From positions 932,501 to 996,500 of the forward strand of contig LSRY02000005.1 of NCBI GenBank assembly GCA_001643675.2: DNA of 64,000 nucleotides, read 5' to 3'. Below the pieces are notes generated by a model. The model did no database searches and was not told where the DNA came from. It saw nothing but the letters and a program-made list of their open reading frames with translations. Source of the DNA: Monocercomonoides exilis (Eukaryota > Preaxostyla > Oxymonadida > Polymastigidae). Both the position numbers and the translations under genes were made by a program. Of this stretch, positions 1 to 9,296 are shown in pieces; position 1 is the stretch's first letter; each line of letters opens with the position of its first letter.

Positions 1-685
1 ATAGATTGAAAATGCGTATAACGGGAACAAAGAATGACGAGGGCACGAAGAGGCTTGCAAAAGAACATCTGTTGCTGGGTTTAATGATGAAGTTTCAAAA
101 AATGTTCCTGATAGGCTGTAAAGAGAATTTTTTCGAATATATTTCGAAACCATTCTTGGGGCAATCAAAAAATCCGATGAATCTCTTTTTGTAGACGTAG
201 ATTCAGTTTTATATTCTTTGAGTTTATTTTGTTGTGAATTACTATCGAAGTTTGATGAAGGAATTTGATAACTATTCCAATAATCCGACGATCCAAAATG
301 GCGAGATATTGAAAATCTATTTTGCAAATCATTATTTTGCAACGTCTACACAAATTTAAGAAACAAAAGAAAGTGTTCAATGAAAAATATACGAAAAATT
401 TTATACCGTAAAGTTTGGAGTCAAAGAATGAATTTCTCTGAATATTGTTGTTGAAAAGTAGTGAGAAAATTTTTTGCTATTTTTTGGAGAAATGGATATT
501 TTGACTATTGGAGGAAGTGGTTGTATTAAATTAACTTTTTTTTGTGTCTTATCACTTGATCGAGAAGAGTTTTGGTTTGGAAAAGATGTATCAGGGCAAG
601 AGAGTGCTTGCTCGTCGTCAAGATCCAATGAAAGAAATTTTTGGATAAAGTTTTCTTCTTCGAAATATCCAATTTTCTTTTCCAT
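1..685 (-). CDS. Hypothetical protein, N-terminal part; gene continues beyond the left edge
   Basis: This is a two-exon partial gene. Exon 1 is 685-407 (93 codons, starting MEKKIGYFEEENF). The intron is 406-346 (61 nt, donor GTATAA, acceptor TGTGTAG, phase 0). Exon 2 is 345-1 and stays open for 115 codons to the window edge. That is unlikely by chance in such AT-rich DNA, and the composition (Ser, Asn, Lys, Gln, Asp/Glu) looks like a disordered cytosolic protein. Without splicing, the first exon would end at a TAA that lies inside the donor. The start could be TTG 703 or an upstream exon, but ATG 685 is the first in-frame ATG. No domain is recognised and no function is assigned. The splice model is inferred from frame continuity only. 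Confidence 0.6.
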
Positions 686-907
686 TCCAAATTGATCACT
701 CAATATATAATAAATTTTTCGATTGACGGTTTAAAGCAAAGATTAAATTGCAATTTGGGTTCCATCTTATTGTTGTTTATTTTAAAAATATCAAAATAAA
801 GCATTTGATGTGTTTGAGAAGATTTTGCAATTATCCTTTGTTGATTTATAGATTAACTTTTTTATTTTATTTTTGAATTTATTTTTTCATTTTAATTTCC
901 AGAAATA

Positions 908-1877
908 CACCAAAAATAATTCAAATTCGAAAAAGAATAATTCAATTTCGTAATTAATAATTCGAATTCGAAAATTAATAATTCGAATTCGGAATTAATA
1001 ATTCGAATTCGAAAAAAAATAATTCGATTTCGGAATTAATAATTCGAATTCGAAAAAAAATAATTCGATTTCGGAATTAATAATTCAAAATCGAAAAAAA
1101 ATAATTCGAATTCGGAATTAATAATTCAATTTCGTAATTTATTAATTCGATTTCGAAAAAGAATATTTCAATTTCGAAACGTAAATTTTTTTGATTTGTG
1201 GAATGAATAACTTGTGTTTAAGGTTTTAAATTCTTTAATTTTTTATCTCATCAGCAAATTTTGTTTATCAATATTTGAAAAATGATGCATTTTCATAAAA
1301 ATATTTTCTTTCATTTTGAATGAAGATTTATTGATTGAAGTTAATTTGAAAAGGAAATAAATACATTTTCATGTTTAAAACCGATATTATCCAAAATTTT
1401 GCCAATGAAACAATCACATTATTGTGAAGAAATAATTCAATAATCGTGATAAAATTTTTTTTTAATTTTTATTTGGTCATTCTATAGAATGAATTTTTAT
1501 TAAATAATTATTATTTAAGTGATGATTTTCGAAAATGAAAAAAAAATTTTTTTAAATAAATTTATTGATTGTTACAATAAAAAAAACAGTTTTCTATGAG
1601 TAATAAAATTTGATTTGTTTAAAAATAACTTGAACTTTTCTGAAATCCATTCTCGAGAAAAATTAAAAATTTCAGTTTTTAATGAATTTCGAAATTGAAA
1701 TATTCATTTTCGAAATTGAAATATTCTTTTTCGAAATCGAATTAATAAATTACGAAATTGAATTATTAATTCCGAATTCGAATTATTTTTTTTCGAATTC
1801 GAATTATTAATTCCGAATTCGAATTATTAATTTTCGAAATTGAATTATTTTTTTTCGAATTAGAATTATTTTTGGTG
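908..1877. mobile_element. Non-autonomous inverted-repeat element, family 1, copy 1 (TA target duplication)
   Basis: The element starts CACCAAAAATAATTC and ends with its inverse, GAATTATTTTTGGTG. It is flanked by TA on both sides (906-907 and 1878-1879), the target choice of Tc1/mariner-like transposases. Both ends are long subterminal arrays of degenerate repeats of the type AATAATTCGAATTCGAA, pointing inwards. The central part is simple AT-rich DNA with no ORF, so it is a MITE and not an autonomous element. Near-identical central sequence recurs at 20372-21259 and, more diverged, at 21279-22588. Confidence 0.75.
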
Positions 1878-2184
1878 TAATATTAGCATTCATCAAACTG
1901 ACATTATAAAAGAAAGCGTTCGTTTGTTCGTTTCAACGAATAGAATTACGAAAAAATAAGCTATAAATAACAAATAAAAAATTTCGTTTAATCGCAAAAA
2001 AAAGGTGAATTATACGATAAATTAATTATTAATTGCAAAGTTATTTCAAAAACCTAAACAGTATATGACAAACAAATATAAAATACAATAATGAACATTG
2101 AAGAACTCACTGTAATTATTGAAAAAATAATTTCTAAGACTTAATAATTACAGTAACGCGAGCATTAAAAAAAACTGAAAATTA

Positions 2185-2185
<1 letters not shown>

Positions 2186-2238
<53 letters not shown>
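2186..2238. repeat. 53-nt A homopolymer
   Basis: This is an uninterrupted run of A. It may be assembly-sensitive or an old poly(A) insertion. No retroelement body is visible next to it. Confidence 0.9.
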
Positions 2239-2243
<5 letters not shown>

Positions 2244-2544
2244 TTTTTGAAAGATAATCAAGAAATGTTCGCTTGTCTCTGTTGTAATATCTACAACAAA
2301 TAAAGATATTAAACAAATATGAATCAAAAAAAAAATGTGTAATTTATTTAATAAATCGGTTTTTGGATCATCCATAAATAAAAATAAAAGCAAAAGAAGC
2401 TAAAGTCTTTCTCAAAATATTATTAATCTTTAACCAAGCAAATTCTCTATTCACTTCTCATTACACATTTCATTCATATGTAATAAATGAAGCATTTTCC
2501 AATAAAACAAACGCAAAAACGCACAAATCTCATTCTGGCAACGA

Positions 2545-5500
2545 TCATTCCTCGTAGCATGGAGTTATAACATCGTACGGAATGGTCACAGACAGATTGT
2601 ACAACACCTCTTCGTCTTCTTCAGAGCTTTTATCAGAAAATCTTGATCTGAATTTGTTCTTATGCTTTTTCTTTGCATATGATGATATAAAGCGATTCTG
2701 CGCAGAGAAAATAACAGTGTCGCTTGCGAATGAATGCGATGAGTTCCCATATGATTGGCTCGAGATGCTCAAATAACTCGAATTGGTGGAAACAGAATTG
2801 TCGCAGCCAGTGTAATTGTCCTTAAAAGTGCTGTAAGACTTGTGATCGTTCTCCTTGTTGTACATCTCTTCAGTGGCATAGGCTGTTTTCAGGGCATTCT
2901 TCTTTGACCAGCGCCGAAGGAAAATGTACAACAGCACAATTAGCCCGATAAACGCAACAGCCGAACAGGAAGCGGCAATCGCCAGGATTTGGTTTGGAGT
3001 GATCTTTGGCTTATTATTTGGCGTTGGGTTAGAACTGCTGACTGGAACATTCGCTGTTGAAAACGTAACAATCGAAGAATCGTTCAGGCTTACAAGCACA
3101 ACAGATGCAGATATGACATCATTGATGGCTGATGGAACCAGCCAGCTGCTTGGAACAGATGCTACTGATTGATTTTCGTTTATGTAAGAGCGGAAATTCA
3201 AAGGATTGCAGAGCTGTCCGTTCTTGGATGACATCATTACATAGCGGATGTTGCATGGAATAAGATTTTGCCCATAAAAAATAAGTGTAATGTTGTTTTC
3301 TTCTTCAGCATCAATGCTCTGCAAAGAGGGTGATGAAGTGAAAGTTGATAATACTTGAGCAAAGAAGTGCTTTGCGTATCGAAGAGCTGAAGTGATTGAA
3401 TGAAATGAAGAATGTTGAAATGCTGTTGAAGATAATGAAGAGGAAGATTCTTGTGTTTGCCTCGCCGATGAACTGAATGCACTTGAGTCAATAAAAGGCT
3501 TCACCGACTCCAGAGCAGGAATAAAATTTGTCTGAATTTCATTCGAGAGCGCACCGCCAAGTTGGCATCCATCATTAAAGATCCAAGCTGATTTCTGTTG
3601 TGCAACAACATCGATGCCATCAACTGTGAGAGCGGATACCTTTAGCAAGCCTCGATCCTTTGTCTCGTCCGCTGCATTTGGTAATTCTCCGTCCCGATTT
3701 CGGAAGCAAGCAATATTATGTTGCACAGATGGATACATTCTTGCTATTTCTGGTAATGTATTGCGAGAAAACGAAACATCTGTTCCCTCCAACACGCCAC
3801 CTGCAATAGCAACTGGCCCAATTTGCACATTTGAGTATGAAAAATATCTGATTGAAGTCTGACACTGCCGCAAATAAACAGATGAGAAAGACCAGTCGCA
3901 CGCAACTTGAGGCTCATCAAAAAAATATGCTTGGAAAATATTTGTGTTTTGTTGTTTATATTCAGTGATTTCATTAAAACTGCAGGAATTAATGTTCACA
4001 ATTGAACGCTCTGCGAAGACAAGCGCACCAGCCTGCTTCGGGGATTCGCAATGAGTAATGTTTGTTAATTCCAACGTAAGTGTTGGAGAATCCACATCCC
4101 ATTCTGGAATATTTGCCAAAAGTGGAGAACCTGCTTTAAGAGCTTTGCATAATTCCACACGGCTACCCTTCAGCGCAACCTCGAATGAATGAGGAAGAAC
4201 AGACGATAGAACATACGGCCGCAAAGAGATTATGGAACTGCCTGTGAGTTGGATCTGAGTAAATGTTGTGTTTGTAAAAATTGTACTCATGTGAGATTGC
4301 CCAGGCTGAAACTCGTTCACAGGGCTAGTGTTAATTACAAATAAATTTGCAGCACTTGCAATGTTGTATATGAAGCTGTCATTAATCATGATTGATGCAT
4401 CGTTAATAACTGCCAGCGGAACATCAAATGCAAGCTTTCCTATTCTATTTTGGGTAAAGTTACAAGTATTTATGGAAAGCGTTCCAGACATAACGCTCAA
4501 AAGCATGTTAGAATTCTTCATTGCAGAAAAATGGATGAATTGTAATGAAGTGAACGTGGTTTTGCCATACGTAGTAAGCCAAAAAGAATCTATACCCTCT
4601 GATTTTTTGACGCTTATCTGTTGCATTGTGCCATCTTCTGACTCAATGGATATGCCATCAACAGTCATCGGATCTTCAATCAAAACATTGTTGTGCAAAA
4701 TAATATTAATCATGCTGTATTCAGGAGCATACGTGTATCGAGAATTTCCCCGTGAAACAGCAAATGAGAAAGTATAGCAAGGCAAATTAGCGTGCCCACA
4801 TTTTATTGAATCCTCTCCATTTGAACTCACATGAAGTTCATCGAGTTGAACTGGAACAAGCTGTGAATACAAATTTATGAGCTTATCTGGGTCTTGAGTT
4901 GATTGTGCAATAATAGAGTTATCCGCTTTTATGTGGGAATTTAATGTATCAACAAATATATTACTACTCATAGAAAACATGCTGTTCGAAACTAGCATAA
5001 ATATGTCACATCCAACATCAGCATCATTTTCATTGAATATTAGTTGTGATAATGTTAATAATAATTTCGAAGGATACAAAGGCTTAAATTGAACATACAT
5101 CCATCCGCCTTTTCCTTTTCCATCGGTAGAAAGAATTTCATTGTCAATGGTATTGTGTCCGTCGGCCAATAAAAGTGAAGCTTGGTTCTTTCCCTTGTTT
5201 GACAGGTGAGATGTGGAAACTAATGCTTTGCATCGTTCAACGTGGCAAGAATTAAAGCAAACTTGATATGTTTCATGGCCAATAAGTTTAATAGCCCCAC
5301 CAAATTCCGATTTCCCAGACACGCAGTTTGAAAAATTAGTGTTGGAAATATAGATGTTTTCAAAATAATTAATAGCCATGACTGAAGCTTCTGAAATCTG
5401 ATTCGCTCTTTCCGCATTTGCTTTCTCGCATCCTGTAATGTCTTCGAAAAGGCAGTTTATGCAATAAAAACTGCATTTGAGGTTCGGATTCAGATCGTTT

Positions 5501-7785
5501 TCAGTTACGTAAATAAGAGACTCCGTAGCAGAGAAATGTGAAACCTTTATTGAGTTGAGAGTAGCCCTTCCGCATTGCAAAATGAGAAGTGGTGTTGTCG
5601 TATGAACCTGTTCGTTTGCATGCGCTTTTTGTTGTATCATCTGTTTTGGCATTTGAGAAGTGAAAGACGAATCTTCAATTACGAGTGTGTTTCCCTCAAG
5701 ATTGAATTGAGATCCTGACACAGCAAGGTTAAACAAAGTCACTCCTGAAGGAGGATGCACAAAATTCAACCCCCGAAACCGAAGGCGTGCGTCTGAGATC
5801 TTCATAGAAGAATCTTCCTTTTGATCCCTAAAAATAATTGAATGCCTTTCTTCTTCTCTGACACTGATATAATCCAAAATGGAATCTTGAAACGCATTCT
5901 GCCACTGGCGGTCTTCAAGCTTCGCTTCTACATCCATATTACATCCATAAACGGTAATATTTCTCGCTTTAATAGTTATAGGGTTTGTTCCTGCATCAAC
6001 ATCCGATGTAATTATGAGTTTTGGCATTATTGCGCAATGATTTTCAAGCGTATTAAAAAAATGCTTGCACGCTGATTTTTGTGATACTCCGCATGTTTGA
6101 CTGTCTTCGCTCGTGCCAAGGTTGTTAATATATATTAATTGCATCTCTGCTGGCAGCCATTCGTCGTGTGTCACCCTATTTTCCGAATTAGAAATATCTG
6201 CTCGAATGCCTTTTGATAAAGAATATGAATTGGAAGTTGGCTTTGATGAAATCAATTCTTGTGCGAAAATCGATAAATCGCTTGCGCATCCACGAGATAA
6301 ATCTTCATTTGAATGGAAAAAACAATACATGACGCTTGGAACATGCCAATCTTTAACAAGGGCATACAAAAGAAATGCTCCAGATGTATTTGAAGAGCAT
6401 TCACAAACTGTGTTTTCATTCATTAACAGCATTTCCGGCTTGACATATTTTATTTCTGTGGCTGCTGATCCAAATTTTGTATTGCAGCCACTCCAAGAAT
6501 TTTGTAAAAAAATTACACTTGGTGGTCGAATAGCAGTGGGTAAATGCGATGTGTCAGATAAAGCAAATGATATTGAAGATCCACTTGTACATTCGCACTT
6601 TTTAACAGTGCAGCGCTCCATTTTGCACTCGGGCTTCGCGGAAGAAAAATATGCTGCGCTGCCAATTGTTGATGACGTGCAGTTGGAGAATATTGTCTCC
6701 AGTAAAGAAACTGATGCGCAATTCATCAAATAAACAGCACCTCCTCCTTTATCTGCATGGCAGTTTATAAAACTACATTTCAAAAAGTAAAAGCCAACAT
6801 GCGTTGGTTCTGTTTGTGTGCTTGGACGTGAGAAAGACAAAGCACCTCCTGTGTCTTCAGTCAATTCATCTTTGAACTCGACTTCATGGTAAAAAATATT
6901 AACTATTGAAGAACTCAAAGACTGTTGGCAAGCAGACTCTGAAATATTGCATGCTTTCGCATTGCGTCTCTCGCATGATTGTATGGTGCAATTTTCTGTT
7001 TGAACAGAAGATTGCTGATTTTCAAATGAATTAACAATGCAGCCGTCATATATATTGTTTGTCATTAAGAAATTGCAGGAAGAAATTGTTGATCTTCCAA
7101 AGCATTTCGAACATTCGCAAGAAAAACTATTGCGTAAATGAGTAATATTTGAAAAAATAGATTGTTGCAAGGAAACTGCGAAACCAGAGGAAGATGATAT
7201 CAACGGAGATGATGCCAACAACATAGATGAAAAAACAGTTGATATGACTGCTGCAGTTTCATAAATAAATGGACATTCATTCTCGTTTTTGCATTTGATT
7301 AATGTGTTTATGTAATGTCTGTTGTCAATTGAATTTATCGATAAATTGTAAATATCAATGTGGCTTGATTCAGATAAAAGAAAATTGCTGGAATAAGAAG
7401 CATCAAATCTGCAAAATGAAACTAAAACTGAAGAGCAAGAAGAAATGAAGAACTCATTATTTTCATTCAAAGGAGATAACCCCAACTTCAAGATTTTTAA
7501 TGATGAATTGAAAGAATTGAACAAAGATAAGATCGAAGAATGATGAAATGAATCTTCTCGATAAATTGGTAGTAATTCCTCGATGTTTCTCATTAAATTT
7601 TCTTCATTTGTTACATAGTTATGTGGCAATATGAATTGTTGATTAATTTTTTGTTGATATTTGGAAATTGAGGTTAAAAATTTTGTTTTTCGTTCTGTAA
7701 GTTTTCTATTTTTGTCTGAAAAACAAATTATAATGTATGCGAATAATGAAATAACAACAAATGTGTTATTGCACTTCGCCTTCAT
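2545..7785 (-). CDS. Gene C: large type-I membrane protein with Pmp-like beta-helix ectodomain, no kinase tail
   Basis: A single 1746-aa reading frame that starts with a hydrophobic signal sequence (residues 2-22, FVVISLFAYIIICFS) and ends in TGA. The ectodomain has many short repeats of the GGA[ILV] type (GGALSFS, GGAVYLM, GGAIKLI), paired with Cys- and Asn-rich strands. This pattern belongs to right-handed beta-helix or polymorphic-membrane-protein repeats. Two CG-x(5-6)-C motifs near residues 563 and 996 match the CG-x4-PC motif repeated in genes A and B. The membrane-proximal module (about 1400-1590: DRGLLKVSALTVDG, NDGCQLGGAL, FIPALESV, LIPCN) is clearly homologous to the same position in A and B. 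One transmembrane helix lies at about 1599-1625, followed by basic RRWSKK. The roughly 120-aa cytoplasmic tail is rich in Tyr and Ser and has no kinase-like sequence. The role is inferred to be a surface adhesin or receptor; the ligand is unknown. Confidence 0.85.
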   Translation of the reverse strand: MKAKCNNTFVVISLFAYIIICFSDKNRKLTERKTKFLTSISKYQQKINQQFILPHNYVTNEENLMRNIEELLPIYREDSFHHSSILSLFNSFNSSLKILKLGLSPLNENNEFFISSCSSVLVSFCRFDASYSSNFLLSESSHIDIYNLSINSIDNRHYINTLIKCKNENECPFIYETAAVISTVFSSMLLASSPLISSSSGFAVSLQQSIFSNITHLRNSFSCECSKCFGRSTISSCNFLMTNNIYDGCIVNSFENQQSSVQTENCTIQSCERRNAKACNISESACQQSLSSSIVNIFYHEVEFKDELTEDTGGALSFSRPSTQTEPTHVGFYFLKCSFINCHADKGGGAVYLMNCASVSLLETIFSNCTSSTIGSAAYFSSAKPECKMERCTVKKCECTSGSSISFALSDTSHLPTAIRPPSVIFLQNSWSGCNTKFGSAATEIKYVKPEMLLMNENTVCECSSNTSGAFLLYALVKDWHVPSVMYCFFHSNEDLSRGCASDLSIFAQELISSKPTSNSYSLSKGIRADISNSENRVTHDEWLPAEMQLIYINNLGTSEDSQTCGVSQKSACKHFFNTLENHCAIMPKLIITSDVDAGTNPITIKARNITVYGCNMDVEAKLEDRQWQNAFQDSILDYISVREEERHSIIFRDQKEDSSMKISDARLRFRGLNFVHPPSGVTLFNLAVSGSQFNLEGNTLVIEDSSFTSQMPKQMIQQKAHANEQVHTTTPLLILQCGRATLNSIKVSHFSATESLIYVTENDLNPNLKCSFYCINCLFEDITGCEKANAERANQISEASVMAINYFENIYISNTNFSNCVSGKSEFGGAIKLIGHETYQVCFNSCHVERCKALVSTSHLSNKGKNQASLLLADGHNTIDNEILSTDGKGKGGWMYVQFKPLYPSKLLLTLSQLIFNENDADVGCDIFMLVSNSMFSMSSNIFVDTLNSHIKADNSIIAQSTQDPDKLINLYSQLVPVQLDELHVSSNGEDSIKCGHANLPCYTFSFAVSRGNSRYTYAPEYSMINIILHNNVLIEDPMTVDGISIESEDGTMQQISVKKSEGIDSFWLTTYGKTTFTSLQFIHFSAMKNSNMLLSVMSGTLSINTCNFTQNRIGKLAFDVPLAVINDASIMINDSFIYNIASAANLFVINTSPVNEFQPGQSHMSTIFTNTTFTQIQLTGSSIISLRPYVLSSVLPHSFEVALKGSRVELCKALKAGSPLLANIPEWDVDSPTLTLELTNITHCESPKQAGALVFAERSIVNINSCSFNEITEYKQQNTNIFQAYFFDEPQVACDWSFSSVYLRQCQTSIRYFSYSNVQIGPVAIAGGVLEGTDVSFSRNTLPEIARMYPSVQHNIACFRNRDGELPNAADETKDRGLLKVSALTVDGIDVVAQQKSAWIFNDGCQLGGALSNEIQTNFIPALESVKPFIDSSAFSSSARQTQESSSSLSSTAFQHSSFHSITSALRYAKHFFAQVLSTFTSSPSLQSIDAEEENNITLIFYGQNLIPCNIRYVMMSSKNGQLCNPLNFRSYINENQSVASVPSSWLVPSAINDVISASVVLVSLNDSSIVTFSTANVPVSSSNPTPNNKPKITPNQILAIAASCSAVAFIGLIVLLYIFLRRWSKKNALKTAYATEEMYNKENDHKSYSTFKDNYTGCDNSVSTNSSYLSISSQSYGNSSHSFASDTVIFSAQNRFISSYAKKKHKNKFRSRFSDKSSEEDEEVLYNLSVTIPYDVITPCYEE

Positions 7786-9296
7786 ACTTTTTTCGATGGA
7801 ATGGTTATTATAAAGGGAAATGATCGATAGATTTAATAAAATTCAAATCACTTCAAACTTTCACACTTTTAATAAGAAAAAAATAAAGTACTGAAATGAT
7901 ATTATTAAATATATTTGAAATTCAAAAATATTAGCAACAAAAAGATTTTGAAAATGTTTTATTATCATATCTTTGAAAATTTTTCAGCATTTTCAAACAT
8001 TGAAAGTGCGAGAAACCATTGGAACTTAACTTGAAACTCAAAAAAAATTGCACTTATAAAAAAAAGAAAAAATTTTTTTATTAACGAGTACAGAGAGCTC
8101 ACATTCACTTTCTTGCGATAATTTTTTTATAAATGTTAGTTTTTTTATCATAAGAATTTGAACATCATATCCTTTCAAAATTGTAAGCTCATTCATAAAG
8201 TCATTGACAATACTAATTCAAAAATAAAATCGATAGGAAAAAACTGTTTTTGCAAATTTCGTATGATTGTGAACAAAATTATGTAAGCTGAATATGGATT
8301 ATTATTTTGAATAATTTTGGGTGTATCAAAAATCTGAGCGCTTTGATAATGAAAGAAAACAAATGTATTCCTCAATTTCCTTCGTCATCAAACTCGCAAA
8401 TCAATGAACACATCTTCAGGGTGATTAGAATTGACCAAGCAAAAAAACCAATTATAATCGAAAAATATACAAAGAAAATAATTATTCAAAGAAGGAAATC
8501 CACCAAAAAACAATGGAATTATAAAATATCTCAGGATAGCAACCAATATTGCACCATCATCAAATTATGCTTTGAAAATAATGCAACGCTAACTCATGCC
8601 CTTGTGAAACGAAAACAAAAACAAGAAATCAAATACGTCAATAACATATGCTGATTATTAATCAATCTCAAAGCAAAGTTGCTGAGCATTCTTTTCTCTT
8701 CCCCAAGCTTCATGGTGCAAATGTTTAAATTGAATGCATGCATAAAGCAGAATGCCTCATGAACTCATTTGAAAAACGTTGTTGTATAAATATATATATA
8801 TAAATATAAAAAGAAGAAGAACGAGAGGAAGATGTAATGTGTCGGAAGCATTAAACAGAAAATAAAGATTGTGACACTCAAACGTCAACGCAATGTATAT
8901 GCCTATTCAAAAAAAGACTATTTATCACACGCATTCCAATCTCTATTGAAGCACTTTTCAAACAAACAAAAATAAATGTGAAATTCTCAACAAATCAAAC
9001 ACACAAAAAATATTTTATAACACTCAAAAATCACTAAAATCTGAAAAAGCTTTAAATAAACAAAAAACAAAATGCAATGTGAAAGCAAAAGCAATCAATG
9101 AAAATATTTCTTTCATTTTCATATCTTTCAAATTCATTCTTTCTTCATTTCAGTGCATTTTCATTCACCACATTTTCTTCACCATCCATCCTCTGTAATT
9201 TGCACAATCTGAAAAAAAGCACTTTTCCAATGCTTCACCATTCTCGCACCTTTTTCTCTTTGTTTTGTTCATTTCCCCTTTCGTCTCACTTTTTTC
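7786..9296. other. Intergenic region between genes C and A
   Basis: This is AT-rich spacer between the 5' end of gene C and the 3' end of gene A. An (AT)n stretch lies near 8790. One open frame on the plus strand (8307-8654) is listed separately as a weak candidate. No RNA gene or inverted repeat was noticed. Confidence 0.6.
8307..8654 (+). CDS. Weak candidate small ORF, 115 aa
   Basis: The frame opens MNNFGCIKNLSALIMKEN and ends in TGA, the preferred stop in this window. The product would be basic (many Lys, Ile, Gln), with no signal peptide, membrane helix or recognised motif. Its length is only modestly longer than chance frames in DNA of this composition, and there are no neighbouring exons with clear splice sites. 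It is given as a candidate only; an equally good reading is a chance ORF in spacer. Confidence 0.2.
   Translation: MNNFGCIKNLSALIMKENKCIPQFPSSSNSQINEHIFRVIRIDQAKKPIIIEKYTKKIIIQRRKSTKKQWNYKISQDSNQYCTIIKLCFENNATLTHALVKRKQKQEIKYVNNIC

Larger units (their letters stand above)
686..2544. other. Intergenic region holding an inverted-repeat element and an A-run
   Basis: No gene can be supported here. The region holds the TA-flanked element at 908-1877 and a 53-nt A homopolymer at 2186-2238. The rest is very AT-rich. It separates the 5' end of the left-edge gene from the 3' end of gene C. Confidence 0.7.

Noticed and set aside
960-1160. Regular AATTCGAATT array as a CRISPR
   Set aside because: Units are short and directly adjacent with no unique spacers, and the array is mirrored at the other end of a transposon-like element.
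2148-2393. 81-aa frame with poly-Phe
   Set aside because: It is the translation of the A homopolymer read on the other strand.
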